Source of the DNA: Nitrospirota bacterium
GTDB lineage: Bacteria; Nitrospirota; JAOUDF01
Assembly: GCA_029859385.1 (NCBI GenBank)
Contig: JAOUDF010000036.1
Location: 1 to 15,236 of the forward strand
DNA: 15,236 bases
Reading direction: 5' to 3'
The notes under the pieces are model-generated. The model was not told the DNA's origin and did not search any database. It saw only the letters and a program-made list of their open reading frames with translations. Of the stretch, positions 7,362 through 14,126 are shown in pieces (position 1 is the first letter of the stretch; every line of letters begins with the position of its first letter). Both the position numbers and the translations under genes were made by a program.

Positions 7362-7621
7362 GCCGTCGCAAGCGGTGAATAAAGGTTAATTGCGGTACAA
7401 AGTAATTGCCGTTAATCAAAGAGAGGAGGTGCTGCAGGTCTCATTGTTGATAGTCTCCCCAAACCCTGACGAGTGTATCAGCATTGTGCAGCATCAGAGG
7501 TCGTGAGCTACCCCATCCCGGTATGCCCCAAGCTTGAGTGCTTGTTTTCCGGTAGTTTGATTGCTTTTTACCATTCCAGCCGTTATACGGTCTGGTTCAA
7601 TTTTCTGGAGGTTTCGTTTGT
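7362..7621 (+). promoter_or_regulatory. Long structured 5' leader, possible cis-regulatory RNA
   Basis: About 260 nt of non-coding DNA lies between the promoter and the transporter ATG. It can fold into a long two-part hairpin (outer arms 7428-7436/7487-7495, inner arms 7445-7452/7476-7483, two G-U pairs), a second hairpin (7508-7512/7551-7555 enclosing 7529-7533/7540-7544, the inner part followed by TTTT), and a third just before the ribosome site (CCAG-CCGT-tat-ACGG-t-CTGG, 7576-7595). A direct repeat TAATTGC(G/C)GT occurs at 7387 and 7403. The outer arm of the first hairpin ties up a Shine-Dalgarno-like GAGGAGG that has no good ORF behind it. I compared it from memory with c-di-AMP (ydaO), c-di-GMP, cobalamin, TPP, fluoride and Mn riboswitches and saw no convincing match. 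Confidence 0.45.
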
Positions 7622-8911
7622 ATGAGTTGGATACAGGGAGTATCCCTCGCAATTTTTGCAATCACCTTTGCGGTCATCTTCTCTGAAAGGATTCACCGGG
7701 TCATTGTCGGCATTGTCGGAGCCATGGCAATGCTCCTGTTTGGTATCACCCAGGGGTTCTACTCGCAGGAAGATGCCTTCCATGCCGTAGATTTCAACAC
7801 CATCCTGCTCCTCATGTGGATGATGCTGGTGGTGGCTATTCTGGAGAAGACCGGTTTCCTTGAATATATCGCAACCAGGATGGCCCAGAAGTCGGGGGGC
7901 AGGCAATGGCCGCTTCTGCTTTTTCTGGGGACTGCCACATCCGTTGTATCGACAATGCTGGATAACGTCACCACCGTTGTGGTGGTCGGGCCGGTCACCC
8001 TTTCCATCTGTCGGGTACTGGCAATCAATCCGGTGCCCTATCTGCTGGCCGAGGCTATTCTGTCCAATACCGGCGGTGTCGCCACCCTTATCGGCGATCC
8101 GCCGAACGTGATCATCGGCTCTGCCGCGCCCTTTACCTTCAACGACTTCCTGATCCACACCGCCCCGGTCTCGCTTGTAGCATGGAGTATCACACTGCTG
8201 GTCATCAAGTATATGTTCAGGAGTGAGCTGGCCAAACCGTCGTCGAAGGTTGATGAGCTGATGGCCATCAATCCGGACGATCACCTCAAGGACTGGCCTT
8301 CAGCCCGGAAGGTGCTTATTGTCCTGGCAGGAACAATGGTCCTTTTTATTCTCCACGGCGCACTGCACCTGGAGGCATCCACGGTGGCGTTCATCGGTTT
8401 TGCCACAGCCCTTGCATGGGTGCGGCCCGACCCTGACGAGATACTCAAGAGCATCGACTGGAACGTGCTCCTTTTCTTCAGTGCCCTCTTCATGCTGGTT
8501 GGCGGGCTTGAGAAATCTGGGGCACTGGATGCCGTCGGAGAATTCCTGGCGTCGTTTACCCATACCGACCTGCTCCTGGCTACTATCGTGATCTTGTGGG
8601 CGTCGGCCATCATTTCGGCCATTGTCGACAATATCCCCTTCACCATTGCCATGATTCCCATAATCAAACACCTGGAGACCCAGGGGATCAATGTGGAGCC
8701 GCTCTGGTGGGCGCTGGCCTTTGGCGCCGGCTTCGGCGGCAACGGCACCCCGATCGGGAGTACCGCTGGCGTCGTTGTCGTGTCTATGAGCGAGAAGACT
8801 GCCCACCCCATTACCTTCAAGATGTGGCTGAGGGTAGGGTTGCCGGTAATGCTTCTTACGACTACTGTGGCGACAATTGCATTTCTGGCTTTCTTTGGAT
8901 GGTTCAGCTAG
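7622..8911 (+). CDS. ArsB/NhaD-type membrane transporter (IT superfamily)
   Basis: A 429-residue inner-membrane protein with about 11-12 hydrophobic helices, made of two similar halves. The conserved parts are STMLDNVTTVVVVGPVT (about 115-131), NTGGVATLIGDPPNVIIGS (about 149-167), and in the second half SAIVDNIPFTIAMIPII and GAGFGGNGTPIGSTAG. The DN(V/I)(T/P)T and GG-x5-GDPPN/GGNGTPIG pairs are typical of the ArsB/NhaD/P-protein branch. These are Na+/H+ antiporters, arsenite pumps or anion carriers, and sequence alone does not decide which. No arsenic genes (arsR, arsC, arsA) are near, so an arsenite role is not supported. ATG 7622 has GGAGG 10 nt upstream. It is transcribed alone, behind a strong promoter and a long leader, and ends at a strong terminator. 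Confidence 0.88.
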   Translation: MSWIQGVSLAIFAITFAVIFSERIHRVIVGIVGAMAMLLFGITQGFYSQEDAFHAVDFNTILLLMWMMLVVAILEKTGFLEYIATRMAQKSGGRQWPLLLFLGTATSVVSTMLDNVTTVVVVGPVTLSICRVLAINPVPYLLAEAILSNTGGVATLIGDPPNVIIGSAAPFTFNDFLIHTAPVSLVAWSITLLVIKYMFRSELAKPSSKVDELMAINPDDHLKDWPSARKVLIVLAGTMVLFILHGALHLEASTVAFIGFATALAWVRPDPDEILKSIDWNVLLFFSALFMLVGGLEKSGALDAVGEFLASFTHTDLLLATIVILWASAIISAIVDNIPFTIAMIPIIKHLETQGINVEPLWWALAFGAGFGGNGTPIGSTAGVVVVSMSEKTAHPITFKMWLRVGLPVMLLTTTVATIAFLAFFGWFS

Positions 8912-8948
8912 TCGGAAATCGAATGTCGAGTGCTTGAGGGTGATGTAA

Positions 8949-8994
8949 AAAGGCCCTCTTTCGCCATCCTGAACGATGACGGAAGAGGGCCTTT
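8949..8994. terminator. Bidirectional intrinsic terminator
   Basis: Perfect 12-bp arms AAAGGCCCTCTT (8949-8960) and AAGAGGGCCTTT (8983-8994) enclose a 22-nt loop. Reading leftward the stem is followed by a T5 tract; reading rightward by TTTCTGTGTTT. It sits between the convergent transporter and universal stress protein genes and should end both transcripts. Confidence 0.85.
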
Positions 8995-9017
8995 CTGTGT
9001 TTGGAGAGAAATCAGAT

Positions 9018-9470
9018 TCAGTTGCCGGTCGAAGTGGCCTTAACGGTCATGACGGGACAGAGGGCCTTTCGTACCACCTTCTCCGTCGTGCTGCCGAACA
9101 GCATATGGTCGATACCGCTTCTGCCGTGGGTACCCATGACAATGAGGTTGGCCATGCATTCCTCAGCCATCCGTATGATTTCGGTGGATGGGTCGCCAAC
9201 AACAACCTTTTGCTCCGCAGCCCCCATGCCCCCGATCTCTTCCATGATACCTCCCATCTCCCGCCTGACCTCTTTTTCAATCCCCTCGTATATCTTGGAC
9301 AACTCGTCATCGTGATGAAGAAAACCGTGGACGAGGGATGACAAATGGGGAATGACATAGAGCAATACAAGGCGGGCCTTGTAATCCGCGGCCATCCCCT
9401 TGGCGCAATCGATCGCCCGGCGGGAGCCTTCGGAAAAATCTATGGGACAGAGTATAGTTTCGATCTTCAT
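9018..9470 (-). CDS. Universal stress protein (UspA family)
   Basis: A 150-residue single-domain Usp. It begins MKIETILCPIDFSEGS and carries the ATP-binding signature G-x2-G-x9-G(S) as GTHGRSGIDHMLFGS near the C-terminus, so it belongs to the ATP-binding subgroup. The middle segment SSLVHGFLHHDDELSKIYEG is the usual variable loop and helix. An ATG two codons earlier (9476) is only 1 nt from the GGGAGGA ribosome site; ATG 9470 gives normal spacing and the usual family N-terminus, so it is preferred. Usp proteins help survival under starvation or redox stress; the partner is unknown. It is convergent with the transporter and has its own promoter and leader. Confidence 0.92.
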   Translation of the reverse strand: MKIETILCPIDFSEGSRRAIDCAKGMAADYKARLVLLYVIPHLSSLVHGFLHHDDELSKIYEGIEKEVRREMGGIMEEIGGMGAAEQKVVVGDPSTEIIRMAEECMANLIVMGTHGRSGIDHMLFGSTTEKVVRKALCPVMTVKATSTGN

Positions 9471-9542
9471 TGCCATTCCTCCCGTTGATGCATTAGGCTT
9501 TGAACAGCCGGATTGTTTGAGTACAGCCTGGTTGGCTTGAGC

Positions 9543-9566
9543 GCCGGTTAAAACGTCGGAACCGGC
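9543..9566. repeat. Hairpin in the leader of the universal stress protein gene
   Basis: GCCGGTT (9543-9549) and AACCGGC (9560-9566) are perfect 7-bp arms with a 10-nt loop. On the minus strand this falls about 12 nt after the predicted transcription start, so it would form at the 5' end of the usp mRNA. On the plus strand it is followed by TTTT, but no gene on that strand needs terminating there. Confidence 0.45.
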
Positions 9567-9584
9567 TTTTATCTATCGATACAA

Positions 9585-9613
9585 ATTATGTGGGCAGCTT
9601 AAAAGGATGTCAA
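9585..9613 (-). promoter_or_regulatory. Sigma70-type promoter of the universal stress protein gene
   Basis: On the minus strand TTGACA (9613-9608), a 17-nt spacer and CATAAT (9590-9585) predict a start near 9578 and a leader of about 108 nt. It diverges from the DUF166 promoter 50 bp away. Confidence 0.65.
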
Positions 9614-9663
9614 CTTAAATCAGATAGGCTGTTGGTTTGAGGCAAACAGTAGGCCCTGCCCGA

Positions 9664-9691
9664 TTGACATGCGCAATGAGGGGGGTATAAT
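9664..9691 (+). promoter_or_regulatory. Consensus sigma70 promoter of the DUF166 gene
   Basis: Perfect TTGACA (9664-9669) and perfect TATAAT (9686-9691) with a 16-nt spacer. The expected start, about 9697-9699, is 2-4 nt before the ATG at 9701, leaving no room for a Shine-Dalgarno. Confidence 0.75.
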
Positions 9692-9700
9692 TGATCGCCT

Positions 9701-10561
9701 ATGAAGCTGCTCATCATCGCCCCGCAGGAGCCGGTCAAGACACCGAAGAAGGATTTCACCGTCCGGTTTGACAACCTCTTTTCCGAGCGGGTCATCAGGC
9801 ACCTCACCAACGAGTACAAAGACCTCTGCAACGGCTGCGGCAACGACTGCAACTTCTGCCGCGACCGGTTTCCGCTCCTCTATCCCGTGGACTTCAAGGA
9901 GAAGATCGTCGACATCATCCGGCTGCCGTCGGAGATGCTCTACTATCTTGACGACCCGAGGGAGTTCTTCCCCGGCCGTAAGCTACCGGTCCACGACGTG
10001 CTGCTGGCAATCAACGTCCACGAGGAGTTGATGATGGCCCTGCCCGAGATGATCGCCGAAGTCGGCGGCAAGGCCCTGGTGGCGCCGGGCGAGGACCCGC
10101 GCTGGTTGGGCAAGTGGATGCGCGGCGAGGTGAAGAAGCGCTGCAAGAAGCTGAAGATCGAGGTGTCGTTCCCCAAGCCTTTCTGCGCCATGAAGGAAGG
10201 GGAGGGACCGGTGCTCGACGAGTTCATGAGGGAGTTCCGCATCGGCAGGCCAGGGATCAAGATCGACGTGGTCGACGGTGTCATCACCGACGCCATCGTG
10301 ACCAGCAGCGCCCCGTGCGGCTGCACCTACTACGTGGCGCACAACATCATCGGCACCAACATCGACGAAAATTCCATTGAAAAAATAAATACCGAGATCA
10401 CGGCAAAGTACTGGCACAGCTATCCTTGCGTCGCCAGCATGGACATGGACGCTGACGTGGGGGACACGCTGCTGCACATTGGAGGGTTCATGCACTACGA
10501 AGGGGTGGAGAAGGCGATAAAGGCGGTGAAGGAGCCGGAAGAGCCTGAACTCGGGAAATAG
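9701..10561 (+). CDS. DUF166 family protein, cysteine-rich
   Basis: A 286-residue soluble protein. I recognise the family from RVIRHLTNEYKDLCNGCGNDCNFCRD and APCGCTYYVAHNIIG, typical of DUF166, which is known mainly from methanogens with scattered deltaproteobacterial members. Old database labels calling it thymidylate synthase are not supported by any motif here. Cysteines C43-x2-C46-x3-C50-x2-C53 form a tight cluster, with further ones at C148, C162, C206, C208 and C243; this suggests an Fe-S or metal site. The ATG at 9701 is the first possible start and lies only a few bases after the predicted mRNA 5' end. The TAG stop (10559-10561) directly abuts the cysNC stop on the other strand. The function is unknown. 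Confidence 0.8.
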   Translation: MKLLIIAPQEPVKTPKKDFTVRFDNLFSERVIRHLTNEYKDLCNGCGNDCNFCRDRFPLLYPVDFKEKIVDIIRLPSEMLYYLDDPREFFPGRKLPVHDVLLAINVHEELMMALPEMIAEVGGKALVAPGEDPRWLGKWMRGEVKKRCKKLKIEVSFPKPFCAMKEGEGPVLDEFMREFRIGRPGIKIDVVDGVITDAIVTSSAPCGCTYYVAHNIIGTNIDENSIEKINTEITAKYWHSYPCVASMDMDADVGDTLLHIGGFMHYEGVEKAIKAVKEPEEPELGK

Positions 10562-12478
10562 CTACTGCCTCTTTTCCAGCAGCCTGATAATCCTGTCAAC
10601 AGATTCGTCCACGCTCAGCGCCTCGGTATCGAGTACCAGGTCCGGCGAAGTCGGCACGTCGTACGGTACGGAGACACCGGTATAGTCCCGGTATTCGCCT
10701 CGCTCCGCTTTCTCCGCGTCCCTCTTCTTCAGCGTTTCTTCGGAGGCGGTCAGGTATATCTCGACAAACCGGTCTTCGCCGAGAAGTTTGCGTGTCTTTT
10801 CACGGACGGCGGCTTCGGGGGCCACAAAGGAACAGATGCATATCAGGCCGGCGTTGTTGACGATACGTGCCATTTCAGCGGCCCGGCGCAGGTTTTCGGA
10901 ACGCTCGGCGGCGGTGTAGCCGAGGTCCTTGCTGATGCCGAGCCTCATGTCGGCGCCATCAAGCACCGTTACCGCGCTGCCGCCGTCAAAGAGCCTGCGC
11001 TCCAGTGCACAGGCGAGGGAGGTCTTGCCGCAGCCGGGACGGCCGGTCAGGAGGATCGTCAGGGGAGAATGGCCGAAACGCCCCTTCCGCTCTTCCGCAG
11101 AGACGCGGCACTCCTGATGCGACAGGTCGCGGGATACTTCAGTCTCCCAGAACCCGGAAGATTCATCGGCCGCCGTCAGGCGGTCCACGATCATACCCGC
11201 GCCGATGGTGTTGAAGGTAAGGCGGTCAATAATGACGAAGGCCCCGGTTGACTTGTTCTTCTTGTATGAATCATAGGGGATGGCCCGCTCCAGAGATACA
11301 CGGCAGCGGCCTACCTCGTTCATCTTCAGTTGGCTCGCGCCTTCGCTCTCCAGGCTGGTGACGTCGATCCTGTAACGCAGGTTCGACAGTGTGCCGCCTA
11401 CCATGTTGGACGTCTGCTTGAACAGGTATTTCCCGCCGGTCTCCATCGGCTGCTCGGCCATCCAGACCACCATGGCCTCGAACTCCCTCCCGACATTAGG
11501 GATATTGTCGGGCCGGGCCAGCATGTCACCGCGGCTTACGTCTATCTCATCGGTCAGGGTAACGGTCACTGACTGCGGGGCAAAGGCCTCATCGATGTTC
11601 CCGTCGAAGGTGACGATCTCCTTTACCTTGCTTTTCTGCCCGCCCGGCAGGGCAACCACCTCGTCTCCCGGGCGAAGGATACCCGAAGCGATGGTGCCCG
11701 CAAAGCCCCGGAAGTTCAGGTGCGGCCGTGTGACGTACTGCACGGGGAACCTCAGGTCGATGAGGTTGCGGTCCGAGGCGATATGGACTGTTTCGAGGTA
11801 GTTCAGCAGCGGTCCCGACTTGAACCACGGCATATGCTCGCTGGGCTGCACCACGTTGTCGCCCTTCAGCGCCGACATGGGGATGAAGTGAATGTCGCCG
11901 ATGCCGAGCTTTGCCGCAAAAGAGGTGTAGTCGCCGCAGATATTATCGAAGACCTCTTCCGAATAGTCCATGAGGTCCATCTTGTTCACCGCGACCACGA
12001 TGTGCTTTATGCCGAGGAGCGAGCAGATGAAGCTGTGCCGCCGCGTCTGCGGAAGCACACCGTAGCGTGAGTCGATGAGGATGATGGCGAGGTCGCAGGT
12101 CGATGCCCCTGTGGCCATGTTTCGCGTGTACTGCTCGTGGCCGGGGGTGTCGGCGATGATGAACTTTCGCTTCTCCGTCGAGAAGTAGCGGTAGGCCACG
12201 TCGATGGTGATCCCCTGCTCGCGCTCCGCCGCAAGGCCGTCAACCAGAAGGGAGAGGTCTATCTCGCCGCCGGCGGAACCCTTCTTCGCGCTTTCTTTCT
12301 TGATCGCCGCCAGCTGGTCTTCGTAGATCAGCGCGCTGTCGTGCAGCAGCCTGCCGATGAGGGTGCTCTTGCCGTCGTCCACCGAGCCGCAGGTGAGGAA
12401 CCGCAGAAGCTCCTTCCGCTCCTGGCGGTGAAGATAGGCCAGTATGTCTTTCTCTATGAGTTCCTGCTCGTTCACCAT
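10562..12478 (-). CDS. cysN: CysN-CysC fusion: sulfate adenylyltransferase large subunit with APS kinase domain
   Basis: A 638-residue protein. The N-terminal GTPase (about 20-440) shows G1 GSVDDGKST 31-39, DTPGHEQYTRNMATGAS, VNKMDLMD and a following EF-Tu-like beta-barrel region. With CysD it makes APS from ATP and sulfate, coupled to GTP hydrolysis. The C-terminal domain (about 474-638) is CysC-like but altered: Walker A is GRPGCGKT 479-486, the DGDN signature reads DGAD 507-510, the FISP serine is A553 (FVAP), and the PKGLYKKARAG loop reads KKRDAEKAERG. ATP binding is plausible; kinase activity is doubtful. ATG 12478 lies 2 nt after the cysD stop. The frame is open upstream to 12640, but that part lies inside cysD and is not family-like. 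No terminator follows, and the gene abuts DUF166. Confidence 0.93.
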   Translation of the reverse strand: MVNEQELIEKDILAYLHRQERKELLRFLTCGSVDDGKSTLIGRLLHDSALIYEDQLAAIKKESAKKGSAGGEIDLSLLVDGLAAEREQGITIDVAYRYFSTEKRKFIIADTPGHEQYTRNMATGASTCDLAIILIDSRYGVLPQTRRHSFICSLLGIKHIVVAVNKMDLMDYSEEVFDNICGDYTSFAAKLGIGDIHFIPMSALKGDNVVQPSEHMPWFKSGPLLNYLETVHIASDRNLIDLRFPVQYVTRPHLNFRGFAGTIASGILRPGDEVVALPGGQKSKVKEIVTFDGNIDEAFAPQSVTVTLTDEIDVSRGDMLARPDNIPNVGREFEAMVVWMAEQPMETGGKYLFKQTSNMVGGTLSNLRYRIDVTSLESEGASQLKMNEVGRCRVSLERAIPYDSYKKNKSTGAFVIIDRLTFNTIGAGMIVDRLTAADESSGFWETEVSRDLSHQECRVSAEERKGRFGHSPLTILLTGRPGCGKTSLACALERRLFDGGSAVTVLDGADMRLGISKDLGYTAAERSENLRRAAEMARIVNNAGLICICSFVAPEAAVREKTRKLLGEDRFVEIYLTASEETLKKRDAEKAERGEYRDYTGVSVPYDVPTSPDLVLDTEALSVDESVDRIIRLLEKRQ

Positions 12479-12480
12479 CG

Positions 12481-13392
12481 TCAGAAATAACCTTCCCGTT
12501 TCTTCTTTTCCATGGAGGCCGCCTCGTCGTGGTCGATCACGCGCCCCTGCCTCTCCGACTGTCTCGTAAGGAGCATCTCCTGAATAATCTCCGGCACCGT
12601 CGCCGCCGCCGACTCCACCGCGCCCGACAGCGGGTAGCACCCCAGCGTGCGGAAGCGGATCATCTTCATCTCCGGCTCTTCTCCGGGCTTCAGGCGGAAA
12701 CGCTCGTCGTCCACCATGATAATGTTGCCGTCCCGGTTTACCACCGGCCGTTCCTTCGCGAAGTAGAGCGGCACCACCTCGATATTTTCAAGGTAGATAT
12801 ATTGCCAGACATCCAGCTCCGTCCAGTTGGAGAGGGGAAACACGCGGATCGATTCACCCTTCCTCACCTTGCCGTTGTAGATGTTCCACAGTTCAGGACG
12901 CTGGTTCTTCGGGTCCCACTGGTGGTTCTTGTCGCGGAAGGAATAGATGCGTTCCTTGGCCCGGGATTTTTCCTCGTCGCGCCGCGCGCCGCCAAAGGCC
13001 GCATCGTACTGCCCCTTGTTCAGGGCCTGCCGCAGCGACTCGGTCTTCATGACGTTGGTGTAAACATTGGAGCCGTAATCAAAGGGGTTGACCTTCTTCT
13101 CCACCCCTTCCTGATTTATATGGACGAGCAGCTTGAGGTCGTGTTTGGCGCAGTAGGTATCCCGGAAGGTGATCATGTCCCGGAACTTCCAGGTGGTGTC
13201 CACATGAAGCAGCGGGAACGGCACCGGCGCCGGGTAGAACGCCTTGCGCGCCAAATGGGCCAGAACACCCGAGTCCTTCCCGATGGAATAGAGCATCACC
13301 GGGTTGTCGAACTCGGCCACCACCTCGCGGATAATGTGGATCGACTCGGCCTCGAGCTGTTTCAGGTGGGTCAGTTTGTAATCAGAACTCAT
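12481..13392 (-). CDS. cysD: Sulfate adenylyltransferase subunit 2
   Basis: A 303-residue catalytic subunit of ATP sulfurylase, about the family's usual length (302). It starts MSSDYKLTHLKQLEAESIHI, has the PP-loop SIGKDS at 36-41, then HVDTTWKFRDMITFRD, the GGARRDEEKSRAKERIYSFRD signature, and the classical tail SERQGRVIDHDEAASMEKKKREGYF. It is a cytoplasmic enzyme that pairs with the CysN part of the next gene, which begins 2 nt after its stop. The ATG at 13392 fits the family N-terminus; the reading frame continues upstream to 13683 but crosses the promoter and a palindromic repeat. The ribosome site is weak (AGAAAG). The long forward-strand ORF over this gene is a shadow. Confidence 0.96.
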   Translation of the reverse strand: MSSDYKLTHLKQLEAESIHIIREVVAEFDNPVMLYSIGKDSGVLAHLARKAFYPAPVPFPLLHVDTTWKFRDMITFRDTYCAKHDLKLLVHINQEGVEKKVNPFDYGSNVYTNVMKTESLRQALNKGQYDAAFGGARRDEEKSRAKERIYSFRDKNHQWDPKNQRPELWNIYNGKVRKGESIRVFPLSNWTELDVWQYIYLENIEVVPLYFAKERPVVNRDGNIIMVDDERFRLKPGEEPEMKMIRFRTLGCYPLSGAVESAAATVPEIIQEMLLTRQSERQGRVIDHDEAASMEKKKREGYF

Positions 13393-13419
13393 GGTTTCTT
13401 TCTGTGCTGTAAATGCATG

Positions 13420-13434
13420 AAACCGCCTTGGTTT
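13420..13434. promoter_or_regulatory. Small palindrome at the cysD transcription start
   Basis: AAACC (13420-13424) and GGTTT (13430-13434) with a 5-nt spacer lie about +4 to +18 of the predicted cysD transcript. It could be an operator or a short leader hairpin; no regulator family is identifiable. Confidence 0.3.
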
Positions 13435-13444
13435 AGAGCGGGAT

Positions 13445-13473
13445 ACAATACGGCAGAAGACGATAATTGTCAA
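13445..13473 (-). promoter_or_regulatory. Sigma70-type promoter of cysD-cysNC
   Basis: On the minus strand TTGACA (13473-13468), a 17-nt spacer and TATTGT (13450-13445) predict a start near 13438, about 46 nt before the cysD ATG. Confidence 0.65.
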
Positions 13474-13587
13474 GCTGAACGGTGGTTTGGGGTGGCCCCG
13501 GCTCAGGGCAGGATTGGCGCGGAGTTTATCCCGGGGCGGTTGATGGCGGAGTCGATGAAGAAAAATGGCGGGGTAGGGGCCTGACTG

Positions 13588-13631
13588 CAAATTTACCCTC
13601 TTTGGTAAAGAGGGGGCAGGGGGAGATTTAA
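13588..13631. repeat. Extragenic palindromic repeat of deltaproteobacterial type
   Basis: The core CCCTCTTT (13596-13603) / AAAGAGGG (13607-13614) is a perfect 8-bp hairpin with a 3-nt loop. It is followed by a G-rich arm (GGGGCAGGGGGAG) and bracketed by AAATTT and AGATTT. From memory this closely resembles dispersed elements written on the other strand as AAATCCCCC...CCCTTT, found many times per genome in Geobacter relatives. Only one copy is in this window, so the repeat status rests on recall. Confidence 0.55.
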
Positions 13632-14126
13632 GGCCGCTTCCACAAGAATTCCGTTGTTCGCAAAGAGCAAGTTGTATGCACAAAAACTGACTCTTGACGA
13701 AGAGATTCTTGCTGTAGTAGATAATACGTACACGTCTAGTGTGTTCTGCACGGCTATTCAGACAGCCAGAAGATCAGAACCGGGCAGTCGTTGCCTACCC
13801 TTCAGTCTTCAGCCTGCCTCCCGGCCCGTGAGTTTTACCCGCAGTATGGCTTTGCAGTAGATTTGCATTGAGCTTGTTGTCGGAGGTAATTCATGGGGCG
13901 CGAGGGGTGAAGTCCCTTCTGCATTGCGTCTGTATTTTAAATCCAAAACACGATTGACACTATACCCGGCGACACCCGATCTTATGATCTTCTAACGAAG
14001 GGTGCGCTTGAGAGTTTTGGGCTAGTTATTTTATGGAAAAATTGAAGGTAAGCTGACTTTAAACAGCGACCTGATAGGGGCAATTGAGATCGTCGAGTTA
14101 TTACTTACGTAATTGGAGGTTAAGTT
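13632..14126. other. Gene-poor stretch, possible decayed DNA
   Basis: About 495 nt without a supported gene. A frame from TTG 13654 to 13860 stays open for 68 codons but has no ribosome site and an odd composition. In another frame at about 13820-13862 the text EFYPQYGFAVDLH followed by a stop resembles the end of a GNAT acetyltransferase, too little to call a pseudogene. A well-placed GGAGG precedes ATG 13893, but that frame closes after five codons (MGREG). TTGAGA (14008-14013) with TATGGA (14032-14037), spacer 18, is a weak promoter candidate for the lipoprotein gene. Confidence 0.35.

Noticed and set aside
7429..7503. Leader peptide (GTG 7429 or TTG 7444, to TGA 7503)
   Set aside because: The start codon overlaps or lies too far from the GAGGAGG, and no regulatory codon run is evident; the sequence is better explained by the hairpin.
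7622..8911. Naming the transporter arsB
   Set aside because: The fold family fits, but no ars gene is nearby and close relatives carry other ions or anions.
12529..13584. 351-codon open frame on the plus strand
   Set aside because: It lies antisense to cysD, which has every family motif. The translation is His/Arg/Leu-rich with no domain and is a GC-rich shadow frame.
13694..13722. TTGACG...GTAGAT as a promoter in the gene-poor stretch
   Set aside because: The -10 is poor and no gene follows within a reasonable distance.
13954..13988. TTGACA and TATGAT upstream of the lipoprotein gene
   Set aside because: The spacer is 23 nt, too long for sigma70; each box lacks a properly placed partner.
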